In this document: piece after piece, positions 52,013 through 60,311 of the stretch | Position numbering within the stretch: position 1 is the stretch's first letter | Layout of the letters: each line of letters starts with the position of its first letter | NCBI GenBank assembly: GCA_020832415.1 | Contig: JAFIES010000048.1 | Coordinates: forward strand, 1 to 64,000 | DNA length: 64,000 bases | Origin: Balneolaceae bacterium | GTDB lineage: Bacteria > Bacteroidota > Rhodothermia > Balneolales > Balneolaceae | Direction: 5' to 3' | Translations under genes and position numbers: made by a program | Notes under the pieces: model-generated | What the model was told of the DNA's origin: nothing | What the model saw: only the letters and a program-made list of their open reading frames with translations | The model's database searches: none

Positions 52013-52535
52013 GACGGGAAACGTGAAACGGCAGACGACAAACATCTTACGAATTAAGTTTATTGCTTAACCATTGAACTTAAGAGTGCAAAATTGGCAT
52101 TTAATAATTCAGAAAGATCATCAAGGTTTGTTCTCTGCAGGTATGTTAACTCGCATGCAATTTCGATTTGAGTATCTAACTCAACAAGAGATGATCTGGC
52201 AATTTCATAAAACCGAACTCTATCTCTCTTATGTGTTCTTGCTGAACCTTCACTGATATTTGATGGAATGGAAACGGATGCTCTTCTCATTTGATTTGTC
52301 AATCCAAACTTTTCTTCCTCTGGAAATTTATTAGTCAAACGATATACTTCTTTAACTAATAAGATACTTTTTTTCCAAACCTTTAAGTTTTTGTGCTGTA
52401 GTTTTAACATAATTCACTCCATTAAATTTTGTTTTAATGTATGAACCACGAAAAAGCATTTCCTTACAAAAATTTTTAAAGAATCTGGAAAAAGTGTCTC
52501 ACGTCTGCCGTCTCACGTTTCCCGTTTCCCGTCTC
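52013..52535. mobile_element. Inverted-repeat-bounded cassette carrying a four-helix-bundle gene
   Basis: The left repeat 52013-52037 (GACGGGAAACGTGAAACGGC then AGACG) matches the reverse complement of 52502-52526 at 24 of 25 positions. The right side continues with an extra TTCCCGTCTC (to 52535) and a repeated TCTCACGT word. The only gene inside is the four-helix-bundle protein at 52060-52410. The cassette starts 3 bp after one host gene, and its right edge contains the stop codon of the next. That looks like insertion between two genes. No transposase lies inside. Confidence 0.6.
52060..52410 (-). CDS. Four-helix-bundle protein, S23/bIVP family (116 aa)
   Basis: Family hallmarks: LKVWKKSILLVKEVYRLT, FPEEEKFGLTNQMRRASVSIPSNISEGSART, RVRFYEIARSSLVELDTQIEIA and LLNANFALLSSMVKQ. 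The family was first found as ORFs in 23S rRNA intervening sequences (S23) and includes the Avd accessory protein of diversity-generating retroelements. Members are pentameric and basic, and bind nucleic acid in the Avd case. No reverse transcriptase or rRNA lies nearby. It is the sole gene within the inverted-repeat cassette 52013-52535. Confidence 0.92.
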   Translation of the reverse strand: MLKLQHKNLKVWKKSILLVKEVYRLTNKFPEEEKFGLTNQMRRASVSIPSNISEGSARTHKRDRVRFYEIARSSLVELDTQIEIACELTYLQRTNLDDLSELLNANFALLSSMVKQ

Positions 52536-53946
52536 AAGCCCCTTCCATCCTCATCCTTACAGGATCCCATCTCAATACGCGTTCTTCGCGCATGCTGATG
52601 TTGGTTAACAGTGACGGAGCCGCAGCCCTGAAACCAACTTCCGGACCCTGAACTTCATCTGTATCATTTCTGATGGAATCGAAGAAATTGATGAAATGAT
52701 CAAGACGAGAATCGTAACCACCGGGAGCACGAAACTCCTCATTTTGAGTCATTTCCGGACTCTGTTCTACAATTTTTTCTCGTTCGGCACGGAGCTGCTC
52801 TTCAAACGTACGTTGATCGGCTTCGGAGAATGTAAAGACAGAGTTATAGCCTCTCACAAGATTATCGATACTTGGCTCACGGCGTGGAATACTGGTAAGT
52901 TTTAGCGAAGCACCCGGATTCACTTCTATGGAACCTTCATCACCAATAAAGAGGAACTGGGTGCCTGAACCACCGCCATCTGCCAGGTTACTCTGCAGAA
53001 CGCAGGTAAATTCCGGATGATTTTCTGTCTCCGGATAGTGATACTGCCCGCAAACAACATCTTCGGCATCCCGTCCGTCAAACCATGATCGCAACCCACC
53101 AAACCCGGAGATCATCGTTGGTCCGTGGGAGTTCACAACAGTATGGATTCCCGTGAACAGGTGAACAAAAAGGTCACCCGGCACGCCGGTTCCGTAATCA
53201 TCGTAATTTCTCCATTGGAAAAATCGCTGTGGATCCCAGCTGCGTTGTTGTGCATGGCCTAAAAAGCCGTCCCAGTCTACATTATCGGGGCTCGCAAAAT
53301 CGGGGACAGAGTACTGCCATGCGCCAAGGGATGAGTTGCGGTTGTACGTTGCCACAATCTGATTCAGATTACCAATTGCGCCTGATTTGAACAGTTCGGC
53401 CGCTTTGTGGAAAATCATATCACTGCCAAACTGGCTTCCAACCTGCAGCACTCTATCGGAACGTCTGTGAGCTTCAATGACGGGGTTGCCCTCTTCAATT
53501 TTCTGCACCATGGGTTTTTCGCAGAACACATGTTTACCGGCCTCAAGTGCATCAACGGCCATTTTTGCATGCCAGTGATCGGGGGTGTTGATCAAAACCA
53601 CATCAACATCAGAACGGTTTAAGATTTCCCGGTAATCTCTGGTGGTAAAAATATCATTACCATAAAGCTCTTTTGTGCGAACCAGGCGAGAATCGTACGC
53701 ATCTGCAGCTGCTACAAACTCAACTCCGGGTACCTGAAGTGCAGTTCTTACATTGTAATGAGCGATAATTCCCATGCCAATGGCCGCAATCCGAATACTG
53801 TCATTCGCTGAAAAGAGGCCTTTCCAGTTTTTTGCCGCCATTTCACTGTAGGGGGATTGGGCTTTCCCAAGAAGAGGGGCCACGGTAAGGCCGGCCATCC
53901 CGAGAGCACTGTTTCTTAGAAAGTTTTTTCTTGATTGTTTAGACAT
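52534..53946 (-). CDS. Gfo/Idh/MocA-family oxidoreductase with Tat-like signal (470 aa)
   Basis: MSKQSRKNFLRNSALGMAGL resembles the Tat-type leader of many exported Bacteroidota oxidoreductases. The Rossmann part starts IRIAAIGMGIIAHYNVRTAL; TPDHWHAKMAVDALEAGKHVFCEKP carries the catalytic Lys of the EKP motif. The C-terminal alpha/beta domain binds sugar-type substrates. The NAD(P) glycine motif reads GMGIIA where GxGxxG is usual, so the last glycine is missing. The substrate is unknown. Its stop codon (TGA, 52534-52536) lies inside the end of the inverted-repeat cassette. Confidence 0.9.
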   Translation of the reverse strand: MSKQSRKNFLRNSALGMAGLTVAPLLGKAQSPYSEMAAKNWKGLFSANDSIRIAAIGMGIIAHYNVRTALQVPGVEFVAAADAYDSRLVRTKELYGNDIFTTRDYREILNRSDVDVVLINTPDHWHAKMAVDALEAGKHVFCEKPMVQKIEEGNPVIEAHRRSDRVLQVGSQFGSDMIFHKAAELFKSGAIGNLNQIVATYNRNSSLGAWQYSVPDFASPDNVDWDGFLGHAQQRSWDPQRFFQWRNYDDYGTGVPGDLFVHLFTGIHTVVNSHGPTMISGFGGLRSWFDGRDAEDVVCGQYHYPETENHPEFTCVLQSNLADGGGSGTQFLFIGDEGSIEVNPGASLKLTSIPRREPSIDNLVRGYNSVFTFSEADQRTFEEQLRAEREKIVEQSPEMTQNEEFRAPGGYDSRLDHFINFFDSIRNDTDEVQGPEVGFRAAAPSLLTNISMREERVLRWDPVRMRMEGA

Positions 53947-54294
53947 GGTTTATCCTCAATATCATTTTTTTTATTGGTTCATCATAAAAGCGGATGATTA
54001 TGGTAGTCGATTCCGAATATTAGATATGATTATCTTATATAAGTGAACATTATCTAAAATGGGTGTCTAAATCAACACAAAGTGGCAAAAATATCTAATC
54101 AGTGTCACACAGGTGAACGGATATGTGTTAAAATACCATTGGCATTTCATTCAATTACAGCATAGACCCATTTCGGTGGTTCTTATCCGGACTGAATCAA
54201 TGCCAGTTGTTCCTGACCGGTTCACAAATATCACCACTCGATGAGAATTAGGCATTGATGACATCTGTAGCCTCGGGGAATTTAAGGCTCAAAT
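53947..54294. other. Noncoding region upstream of the Gfo/Idh/MocA gene
   Basis: I see no gene, RNA or recognisable repeat here. It contains the promoter region of the oxidoreductase gene and leads into the palindrome cluster at 54332. Confidence 0.5.
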
Positions 54295-54331
54295 CTGAAA
54301 ACCAGGGGTGTTGCCCCGGGCTATATTATGC

Positions 54332-54740
54332 GACCCTTTCAGGGTCTGTTTTTATCCACAAGTGGCAGCTCCGGCTACTTTGCTTTAAACCATTAAATCA
54401 GGGATATGGGTTCACAGCCTTTAAACCCAAAGTAGATATATCTTCCTCAGAACATCTGCCGTGCCTACGGCACTTATTTATAGTTGGTGTCCACGATAAT
54501 CCACAGATTAAAATCTGTGGTTACAGTATCCGGCGTGCCGATGGCACTTCTTCAGTGACAAAGGTAGTATAAACTTCCAAGTGGCGGAGCCACGCACAAT
54601 TTTGGAACAGCGGGATTTATCCCGCTGTTAAAGAGACTGTTCAAAGCACTTGAGTGGCAGCGCCACGGTACATCTTACTCACAAATACCTGCCTCGTCTG
54701 CGGTACTTATTTAGGGTTGGTATTGCTCTCCATATCCACA
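54332..54740. repeat. Second cluster of short palindromes, different family
   Basis: At least eight hairpins within 340 bp: GACCCT-TTC-AGGGTC (54332), TGCCGT-GCCT-ACGGCA (54457), CCACAGATT/AATCTGTGG (54501), GTGCC-GAT-GGCAC (54535), GTGGC-GGA-GCCAC (54581), AACAGCGGGA-TTTA-TCCCGCTGTT (54606) and GTGGC-AGC-GCCAC (54654), plus a decayed GTGGCAGCTCCGGCTAC (54362). Two copies share the tail CTTATTTA..GTTGGT (54472, 54706). No transposase is adjacent and the sequences differ from those at 4273-5864. Confidence 0.75.
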
Positions 54741-54862
54741 CCGATCATCACAGACCCCCAAAAAAATAATCCATAAAATCATTGAAGATTCATTTCTGCC
54801 CTCTTTTCAAAAAATGATTACATTCCAACCGTCACCATATATGCTACTAACCATTTTGGCAC

Positions 54863-56062
54863 ATGATCAAAGGATTCAGGTTTAACAAAAATGAGCGGGG
54901 CTTCTCTCAGAAAACATTCAGTTTTATGAGGAAAACCATTATCCCAACTACCAAATATCTCTTTAACCCCCGCATCACCAACCCACACAACATGCCTCTT
55001 ACCGGGCCATGTTTTATATACGGGAACCACTCCAACTACTTTGATCCGTTCATGCTCAACGTTGGGCTTACTAAAGAGCCCACAGCAGGAGTGATGACCC
55101 GTGATCAGTTTCATAAAACGCTGCCCCGGATTTTCATGGATAGTATCGGGATTGTACCTACCAGTAAATATGTGCCTGAGCCGGGTATCATCCGTAGTGT
55201 AATCAGAATGATTGATCAGCGCCGAATGATTGTAATTTTTCCCGAAGGCGGGCGCCGCTGGGATGGCAAGCCAAAGCCGCTTATTGAAACCACGCTGAAA
55301 CTTTTCTGGAAGATGGGCATTCCGGTGCATCCGGTTCAGATTCACGGATCCCATTTACACTGGCCCCGATGGGCAGATAAATACAGGAAAGGGAGTGTGG
55401 AGATGCGATTTATGGATCCTGTTCACGCCTCCGATTTTAATGATTATGATACCTTTGCTGATCATTGCCGACAGCTGATCAGTTTTGATGAGTACAATCC
55501 GCCGGAAGGAGCCTATCCTGTATCGTGCAGTAAGCCCGCATCGGGAATTCAGCGGCTGCTATACCGTTGTCCCGAAACCGGTGTAGATGGCGCCATCTTT
55601 TCACCTGATGGTGAGTACGTTTTCAGCAGGGCTGCTTCGTTTCGATATAAAATGAATGTGGCATCCCGCCTGGTGGATAAAAACGGGAATTTGATCTCCG
55701 TTGTGGATCTTTTTGAGAAGATCAACACCATGCCGATGGTCTCAGTGAGATATAAAGAGGGGATTTTGCTGGAAAAACATGGCAGCCAGATCTATATGAT
55801 CGACAAAGAGCATCAGCTTGTAAAATTGAACCGGTCGATCGTTGAACTCCATACCGACAGGCTGATGATCTACATGGGTTCCGAAACATTTAATCTGCCG
55901 CTTGAGGATATCCGCTATATATCTGTGGAGCAGAATCATAAAATAACTGTTACCACCCCTGATCTTACACTACAGATTGATCTTGCCGGCAAAAGCGCGT
56001 TACAGTGGCAGCTCTACATCAACCGCCTGAAAAAGGGTGAAAAACCGGTGGCTTCTCTCTGA
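54863..56062 (+). CDS. PlsC-like lysophospholipid acyltransferase (399 aa)
   Basis: The acyltransferase motif NHSNYFDPF (H-x4-D, about residues 56-64), MTRDQFHKT, and FPEGGRRWDGKPKPL (motif III) place it in the PlsC/AGPAT superfamily. The domain ends near residue 215. A further 180 residues follow, with beta-rich, membrane-associating-like sequence of unknown type. It may act on lysophosphatidate or another glycerolipid/aminolipid. The stop overlaps the GltS-like gene start in TGATG, so the two are cotranslated. Confidence 0.87.
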   Translation: MIKGFRFNKNERGFSQKTFSFMRKTIIPTTKYLFNPRITNPHNMPLTGPCFIYGNHSNYFDPFMLNVGLTKEPTAGVMTRDQFHKTLPRIFMDSIGIVPTSKYVPEPGIIRSVIRMIDQRRMIVIFPEGGRRWDGKPKPLIETTLKLFWKMGIPVHPVQIHGSHLHWPRWADKYRKGSVEMRFMDPVHASDFNDYDTFADHCRQLISFDEYNPPEGAYPVSCSKPASGIQRLLYRCPETGVDGAIFSPDGEYVFSRAASFRYKMNVASRLVDKNGNLISVVDLFEKINTMPMVSVRYKEGILLEKHGSQIYMIDKEHQLVKLNRSIVELHTDRLMIYMGSETFNLPLEDIRYISVEQNHKITVTTPDLTLQIDLAGKSALQWQLYINRLKKGEKPVASL

Positions 56063-57444
56063 TGAGTTCGTGGATCGTAGAAATTTCTGCCGGTGAGTTT
56101 TTTCTTGATTTTGCCTGGATGGGGGCACTGCTTGTGCTTGCCACCTACCTTCGCAGCAAACTGAAACTGCTGCAGGAGTATCTGATACCTGCCAACCTTC
56201 TTGCGGGTATTATCGGGCTGGTTGTTGGCGCAAATCTGCTCGGCTGGGTTGATCTCACATCCGAGAGGCTGGGCACCTACGTCTATCATCTGCTGGCTCT
56301 GTTGTTTATTGCACTCAGCCTGCGCGCACCAAGAAGGCGGATTGGTTTATCATCCGTAAAATTCGCCCTCATTTTTATGTTTGTGTACCTAACACAGGCT
56401 ATTATTGGACTTCTCATCGCATTTACTCTTTTTTATACCATCATGCCCGACCTGTTCGTGGGAATCGGGTTTTTGCCGCCACTCGCATTTGGGATGAATC
56501 CAGGAATTGCATACTCAATTGGTGTTAATTGGGAGCAATTTGGTTTTGAGCATGGCGGTATTGTTGGCCTCACATTTTCTGCTGCAGGTTTTGTTGTAGC
56601 CTACACAGTGGGAATTGCACTTGTAAAACGAGGAATCAACAAGGGAAAAGCAGCATTTATTGATGCAGGAAAGGATCTGCCGGAAGATGTAAAAAGAGGA
56701 ATTGTATCAAACCCAAAAGCTGACTCGGGAGAACGAATCACCACATCATCCGAAAATATTGAATCCCTTACGTTTCATATCGGCCTGATCGGGTTTACGT
56801 TTATTCTTACCTACGCCTTTGTAAAACTGATGGAGATGGGGCTTGTAGCCGTTGGTGCCGAGAATGAAATCTCAACACTCTGGTCGTTTCACTTTATATT
56901 TGCGGCAATCGTAGCTCTCTTTGTTCGCAAGCTTCTCGACTGGACCCAAGCCAGCCGGGTTGTTGATGATATTACCATGACCCGTTGCTCAAATCTCTTT
57001 ATGGATTTTATGATTGTTGCTTCGGTAGCGGCTATCAGTCTTGTTGTTGTGATTCAATACTGGCTGCCGCTGCTACTTATATCAGTTGCGGTTGGTGTAG
57101 CAACCTGGGCAGTGATCTCATTTCTGATAAAAGATGCTTTCAGAGATTTTGCATTCGAACGATTTGCAGCCATTTTTGGCAATATGACGGGTACGCTGCA
57201 ATCAGCACTGGTTCTGCTTCGTATCCTCGATTCGGGAATGAAATCACCCGTAAGTTACAATCTTGTTTACGGCAGCGGACTTGCACTTGTATTTGGGTTC
57301 CCTTTGTTGATATTGATTAATGCGCCAGTTCACTATTTCATAGACGTCATCCAGGGATTCTGGATCGTACTTTTTGCACTCATCGCTTATACACTTTTGA
57401 TGGCCGTTGGCTGGCTCTACCTGAAACGATCAAATTCGGGTTAG
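56062..57444 (+). CDS. GltS-family sodium/glutamate symporter-like protein (460 aa)
   Basis: An integral membrane protein with about 12 helices. It begins with an outward helix and a charged loop (YLRSKLKLLQEYLIPANLLAGIIGLVVG split into two), and carries the conserved GltS pattern of two inverted repeats: GFLPPLAFGMNPGIAYSIG in the first and AIFGNMTGTLQSALVLLRILD in the second. A hydrophilic middle loop (about 190-235) is longer than in E. coli GltS. Substrate glutamate is likely but unproven. Coupled to the acyltransferase gene. Confidence 0.82.
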   Translation: MSSWIVEISAGEFFLDFAWMGALLVLATYLRSKLKLLQEYLIPANLLAGIIGLVVGANLLGWVDLTSERLGTYVYHLLALLFIALSLRAPRRRIGLSSVKFALIFMFVYLTQAIIGLLIAFTLFYTIMPDLFVGIGFLPPLAFGMNPGIAYSIGVNWEQFGFEHGGIVGLTFSAAGFVVAYTVGIALVKRGINKGKAAFIDAGKDLPEDVKRGIVSNPKADSGERITTSSENIESLTFHIGLIGFTFILTYAFVKLMEMGLVAVGAENEISTLWSFHFIFAAIVALFVRKLLDWTQASRVVDDITMTRCSNLFMDFMIVASVAAISLVVVIQYWLPLLLISVAVGVATWAVISFLIKDAFRDFAFERFAAIFGNMTGTLQSALVLLRILDSGMKSPVSYNLVYGSGLALVFGFPLLILINAPVHYFIDVIQGFWIVLFALIAYTLLMAVGWLYLKRSNSG

Positions 57445-58211
57445 ATCCCCCGGCGAAGGCCTCGTTCGGTGAAGCGCCAATCTTCAATAGTGGAGTTAAC
57501 CTCTCTTTCACTCCAGGAAATTTCAGTTTTACGATCTTCCCTAAGATCAAACATGGTCATCTTGGCAGGGCTCCAGAGTCCATCAGAGATCTCTTCAAAC
57601 TGTTCTGCTTCGAGGCGCTTTATTTGATTGTCATTTTCATCAAAATAGTGAATGGTCTTAAGTGCGTATGTCTCTTTGATGATTTCAAACTTCACATAAC
57701 TGTATTGATCGGAATCGGACTTTGAGGCTCGAATGAGGAAAATTTCATCATGTTCCTCGAGCCATTCAAAGTCATAATCATCGGGATTTTGATCGCCAAG
57801 ATCTTCGTAGGTGAAATCACTGCCCATAAAGCGGTCGCCACGCTCTGAGGAACCAATGGTTTGAATGCGTCCAACAGAGGGGAGGAACAGCCGTTGTGTA
57901 GTGCTGCCATCCTCATTTACTGAGAGAAACCCGGTTCCTCGTACATTTCCAGGGGCAGAAAAAACAATCAAACTGCTGGTATCGTCTCCATCATTTTTGA
58001 TCCATGACTGCATGGTGCGGCTGCGTGTTCGTCCGCGGTTATCGGTGATCACCATTTCCATGATGGCTGTTTCTGACTGAATGGAGTTACGCCGCTCTTC
58101 AACTTCCTCAAAGATGGCCCGTGCTTCAGCTTCGTCGGTAATTCGCTCCTGGGCAGCCAAAGAAAAAGCAAAAAAGAGTATAGATATGAGTGAAAATAAA
58201 AATGTCTTCAT
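57441..58211 (-). CDS. LolA-like outer-membrane lipoprotein-sorting protein (256 aa)
   Basis: A signal peptide (MKTFLFSLISILFFAFSLAAQ) is followed by the half-barrel beta fold of the uncharacterised LolA-related family: SETAIMEMVITDNRGRTRSRTMQSW, SSLIVFSAPGNVRGTGFLS, LFLPSVGRIQTIGSSERGDRFMGSDFTYEDL. Proteins of this type often lie next to MMPL/RND exporters; none is near here. The stop overlaps the convergent GltS-like gene by four bases (TTAG). Separate from DUF5995 upstream by a 118-bp gap. Confidence 0.87.
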   Translation of the reverse strand: MKTFLFSLISILFFAFSLAAQERITDEAEARAIFEEVEERRNSIQSETAIMEMVITDNRGRTRSRTMQSWIKNDGDDTSSLIVFSAPGNVRGTGFLSVNEDGSTTQRLFLPSVGRIQTIGSSERGDRFMGSDFTYEDLGDQNPDDYDFEWLEEHDEIFLIRASKSDSDQYSYVKFEIIKETYALKTIHYFDENDNQIKRLEAEQFEEISDGLWSPAKMTMFDLREDRKTEISWSEREVNSTIEDWRFTERGLRRGI

Positions 58212-58329
58212 GATAGTATGTTTTCCCGAAAAAACGCATCAAATCAGAGAAACGTTCGAGGTTGTTTAGCGCAGACGATCTCAATCTAAAAAGTTACAAA
58301 TTGATACAGGAAGGTGTCACATCCCTGGT

Positions 58330-59115
58330 TCACGATCTGCGGAAGAACCTTCGGATGCGGGTAAGAACGCCATTTATTCGTTTTGCAATAGTTACTGATC
58401 TTGTAAATCGGGGATCCTTTGTAGGAGATGCCATGATGAGCCTGGCAAGTACTGCGGCCTGTTCATCCAGTGCTTTTCGAAGGATTGTTCGTTCGGTACC
58501 GCTTTTTGCATTGGATAAAGCTACGGCAAATATCCAGGCGTGTTCGCGTGCTTTAGGGATGCTGAAGTTTGTAACATCATCACTGATTTGCCCGGTTTTA
58601 CGATCGAGCCGAGCCAGAATGGGGGCGTATTTGGTTGAAACTTCCCGCTTGAGGCGTTCTGTGGATCGTTGAAGAATGTTGTTTATTTCGGTATGATCGT
58701 GATATTTATCGCTGCGGCCCGGGTCAATCCCAACATCATAAAGAGAGATTGCCAGATCGTGATTGATGTGTGCATTTATTCCGAGAATCAGATGCTGAAT
58801 GATCAGTCCTTCATCTCGTTTGGCAGTTTCAAATGCGATAAACCACGATTTGGGCACTTGTTTTAATTTGCCGTTTTCGTAACTGAGGAGCGCTTCGCGG
58901 TAAAGATTTCCAAAACGAATCAGATACGATGCCACCCACTCCGGATCACGGAATGAACTCTCCATCTGCCCGGCAATTGCCCGTGTAATTTCAAGATAGG
59001 CCGTGGCAAAAACACCACGCAGATCGCCGGTTTCTAAACACAGTTTTTCAAACTCTGATAAGCCCTCAGCCACTTCATCAACAGTAGTGTACTCGGTTTT
59101 TAAAAGATCAGTCAT
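58330..59115 (-). CDS. DUF5995-family protein (261 aa)
   Basis: A soluble, mainly helical protein with the DUF5995 core: VASYLIRFGNLYREALLSYE, KSWFIAFETA and HLILGINAHINHDLAISLYDVG. The clustered His and Asp residues in the last segment and in YHDHTEIN suggest a metal site, as in zinc-dependent phospholipase-like helical folds. That is inference. Function is unknown. It is followed by LolA-like on the same strand and preceded by lgt 76 bp upstream. Confidence 0.82.
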   Translation of the reverse strand: MTDLLKTEYTTVDEVAEGLSEFEKLCLETGDLRGVFATAYLEITRAIAGQMESSFRDPEWVASYLIRFGNLYREALLSYENGKLKQVPKSWFIAFETAKRDEGLIIQHLILGINAHINHDLAISLYDVGIDPGRSDKYHDHTEINNILQRSTERLKREVSTKYAPILARLDRKTGQISDDVTNFSIPKAREHAWIFAVALSNAKSGTERTILRKALDEQAAVLARLIMASPTKDPRFTRSVTIAKRINGVLTRIRRFFRRS

Positions 59116-59191
59116 ACGTACAATCCATCCGAGGGTTAAACCTGAGTTGTTCTTTAATTTTCAGTAAGTGATCCTGATTCACCAAAAAGAG

Positions 59192-60220
59192 CTACCTGCG
59201 CAGGGGTGCTCCTTCTTTTTTCCAGTTCACTTTTTTCCATAAAAGCCAGATGCCAAACAGAACAAATGGAATACTCAGGAGTTGACCCATGTCGAACATT
59301 GAACCTTGCAGAAAATCGGCCAGGGTCTCTTTGGTAAATTCAATGAGAAATCGTCCACTGAAAAGTACGACTAAAAACGCTCCGAACAGGGAGCCTTCAG
59401 GTGGTTTTTTGTTGTATTTGAAGTAGATCCAGCCCAATACAGCGAGTACAATAACGCACAACACAGCTTCATAAAGCATGGATGGATGGCGAGGAAGCAT
59501 ATCGATTCGTTCGAAAATGATAGCCCACGGAAGATCCGTTGGCATACCGAGAATTTCTGAGTTGAAGAAATTGCCAATTCGGATAAACATTCCCCCAATG
59601 GCTACACCGGGTACAACCCTGTCGGCCACCCACATAAACGTAACACCTGCAGTCCGTTTTGCATAAAGCCACATCGCTATGATGATACCTATTGCAGCAC
59701 CATGGCTGGCAAGTCCGCCGGTCCAAACCTGTGGAATCAAATGGATGTTTCGCAGATAAAACTCGGCCTCATAAAAGAACACGTGCCCCAGTCTAGCTCC
59801 GATTATGGTGGCAACCAGCACATAAATCAGCAAGCGATCGAGCTCTTCCTGAGACTTTCCTGCGTCCATAAACATTTTGAAACCAAGGGAGTATCCTGTT
59901 ATAAAAGCGAGGGCAAACATCATTCCGTACCAGCGTGGAGAAATGGGACCAATACTTTCGAACGAGGGAGAATCAATAAACAGAAATGGCAGCTGCCCGA
60001 TGATGAGTGCTCCAATAATCAATCCCCAGAATTGAAGCGCGGGTGGCGAGGCAGGTTCTTTACCTTTTACGGGTGGCGGAGTGATCTTTTTATAGCCAAA
60101 ATAGATAACTGCCACAGAGAGAATGATGCCCCAGATAGAAACTGAAAACGGCAGGCTGATTTCAGGAATGGTGAAGATGATGGGATCAGCATTCCAGGTG
60201 ATAAAATTTTGTGAATCCAT
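59192..60220 (-). CDS. lgt: Prolipoprotein diacylglyceryl transferase (342 aa)
   Basis: It transfers diacylglycerol from phosphatidylglycerol to the lipobox cysteine of prelipoproteins in the inner membrane. Visible are ISPRWYGMMFALAF, IGARLGHVFFYE, the catalytic-region His in GGLASHGAAIGI and the signature RIGNFFNSEILG (Lgt motif), with seven membrane helices. The N-terminus is about 40 residues longer than in E. coli Lgt owing to an extra hydrophobic segment and a Pro-rich loop (PPPVKGKEPASPPA). The many lipoproteins in this window depend on it. Confidence 0.94.
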   Translation of the reverse strand: MDSQNFITWNADPIIFTIPEISLPFSVSIWGIILSVAVIYFGYKKITPPPVKGKEPASPPALQFWGLIIGALIIGQLPFLFIDSPSFESIGPISPRWYGMMFALAFITGYSLGFKMFMDAGKSQEELDRLLIYVLVATIIGARLGHVFFYEAEFYLRNIHLIPQVWTGGLASHGAAIGIIIAMWLYAKRTAGVTFMWVADRVVPGVAIGGMFIRIGNFFNSEILGMPTDLPWAIIFERIDMLPRHPSMLYEAVLCVIVLAVLGWIYFKYNKKPPEGSLFGAFLVVLFSGRFLIEFTKETLADFLQGSMFDMGQLLSIPFVLFGIWLLWKKVNWKKEGAPLRR

Positions 60221-60311
60221 GAAAAATTTTCAGGGTTGGTAATTTGATGCAACCCTGAAAATACAAAAGGGGCGGGGCAAATACATTGCCATTTGCGAAA
60301 CTTCACATTTG

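Noticed and set aside
52060-52410. Diversity-generating retroelement (from Avd-like protein)
   Set aside because: No reverse transcriptase or template/variable repeat pair is present nearby, so only the family relationship is claimed.
54255-54572. Open frame of 105 codons in the second palindrome cluster
   Set aside because: It spans several hairpins and shows no protein-like composition or start signal.
58262-58672. Plus-strand frame of 136 codons opposite the DUF5995 gene
   Set aside because: Antisense to a recognisable family; serine/arginine-rich composition.
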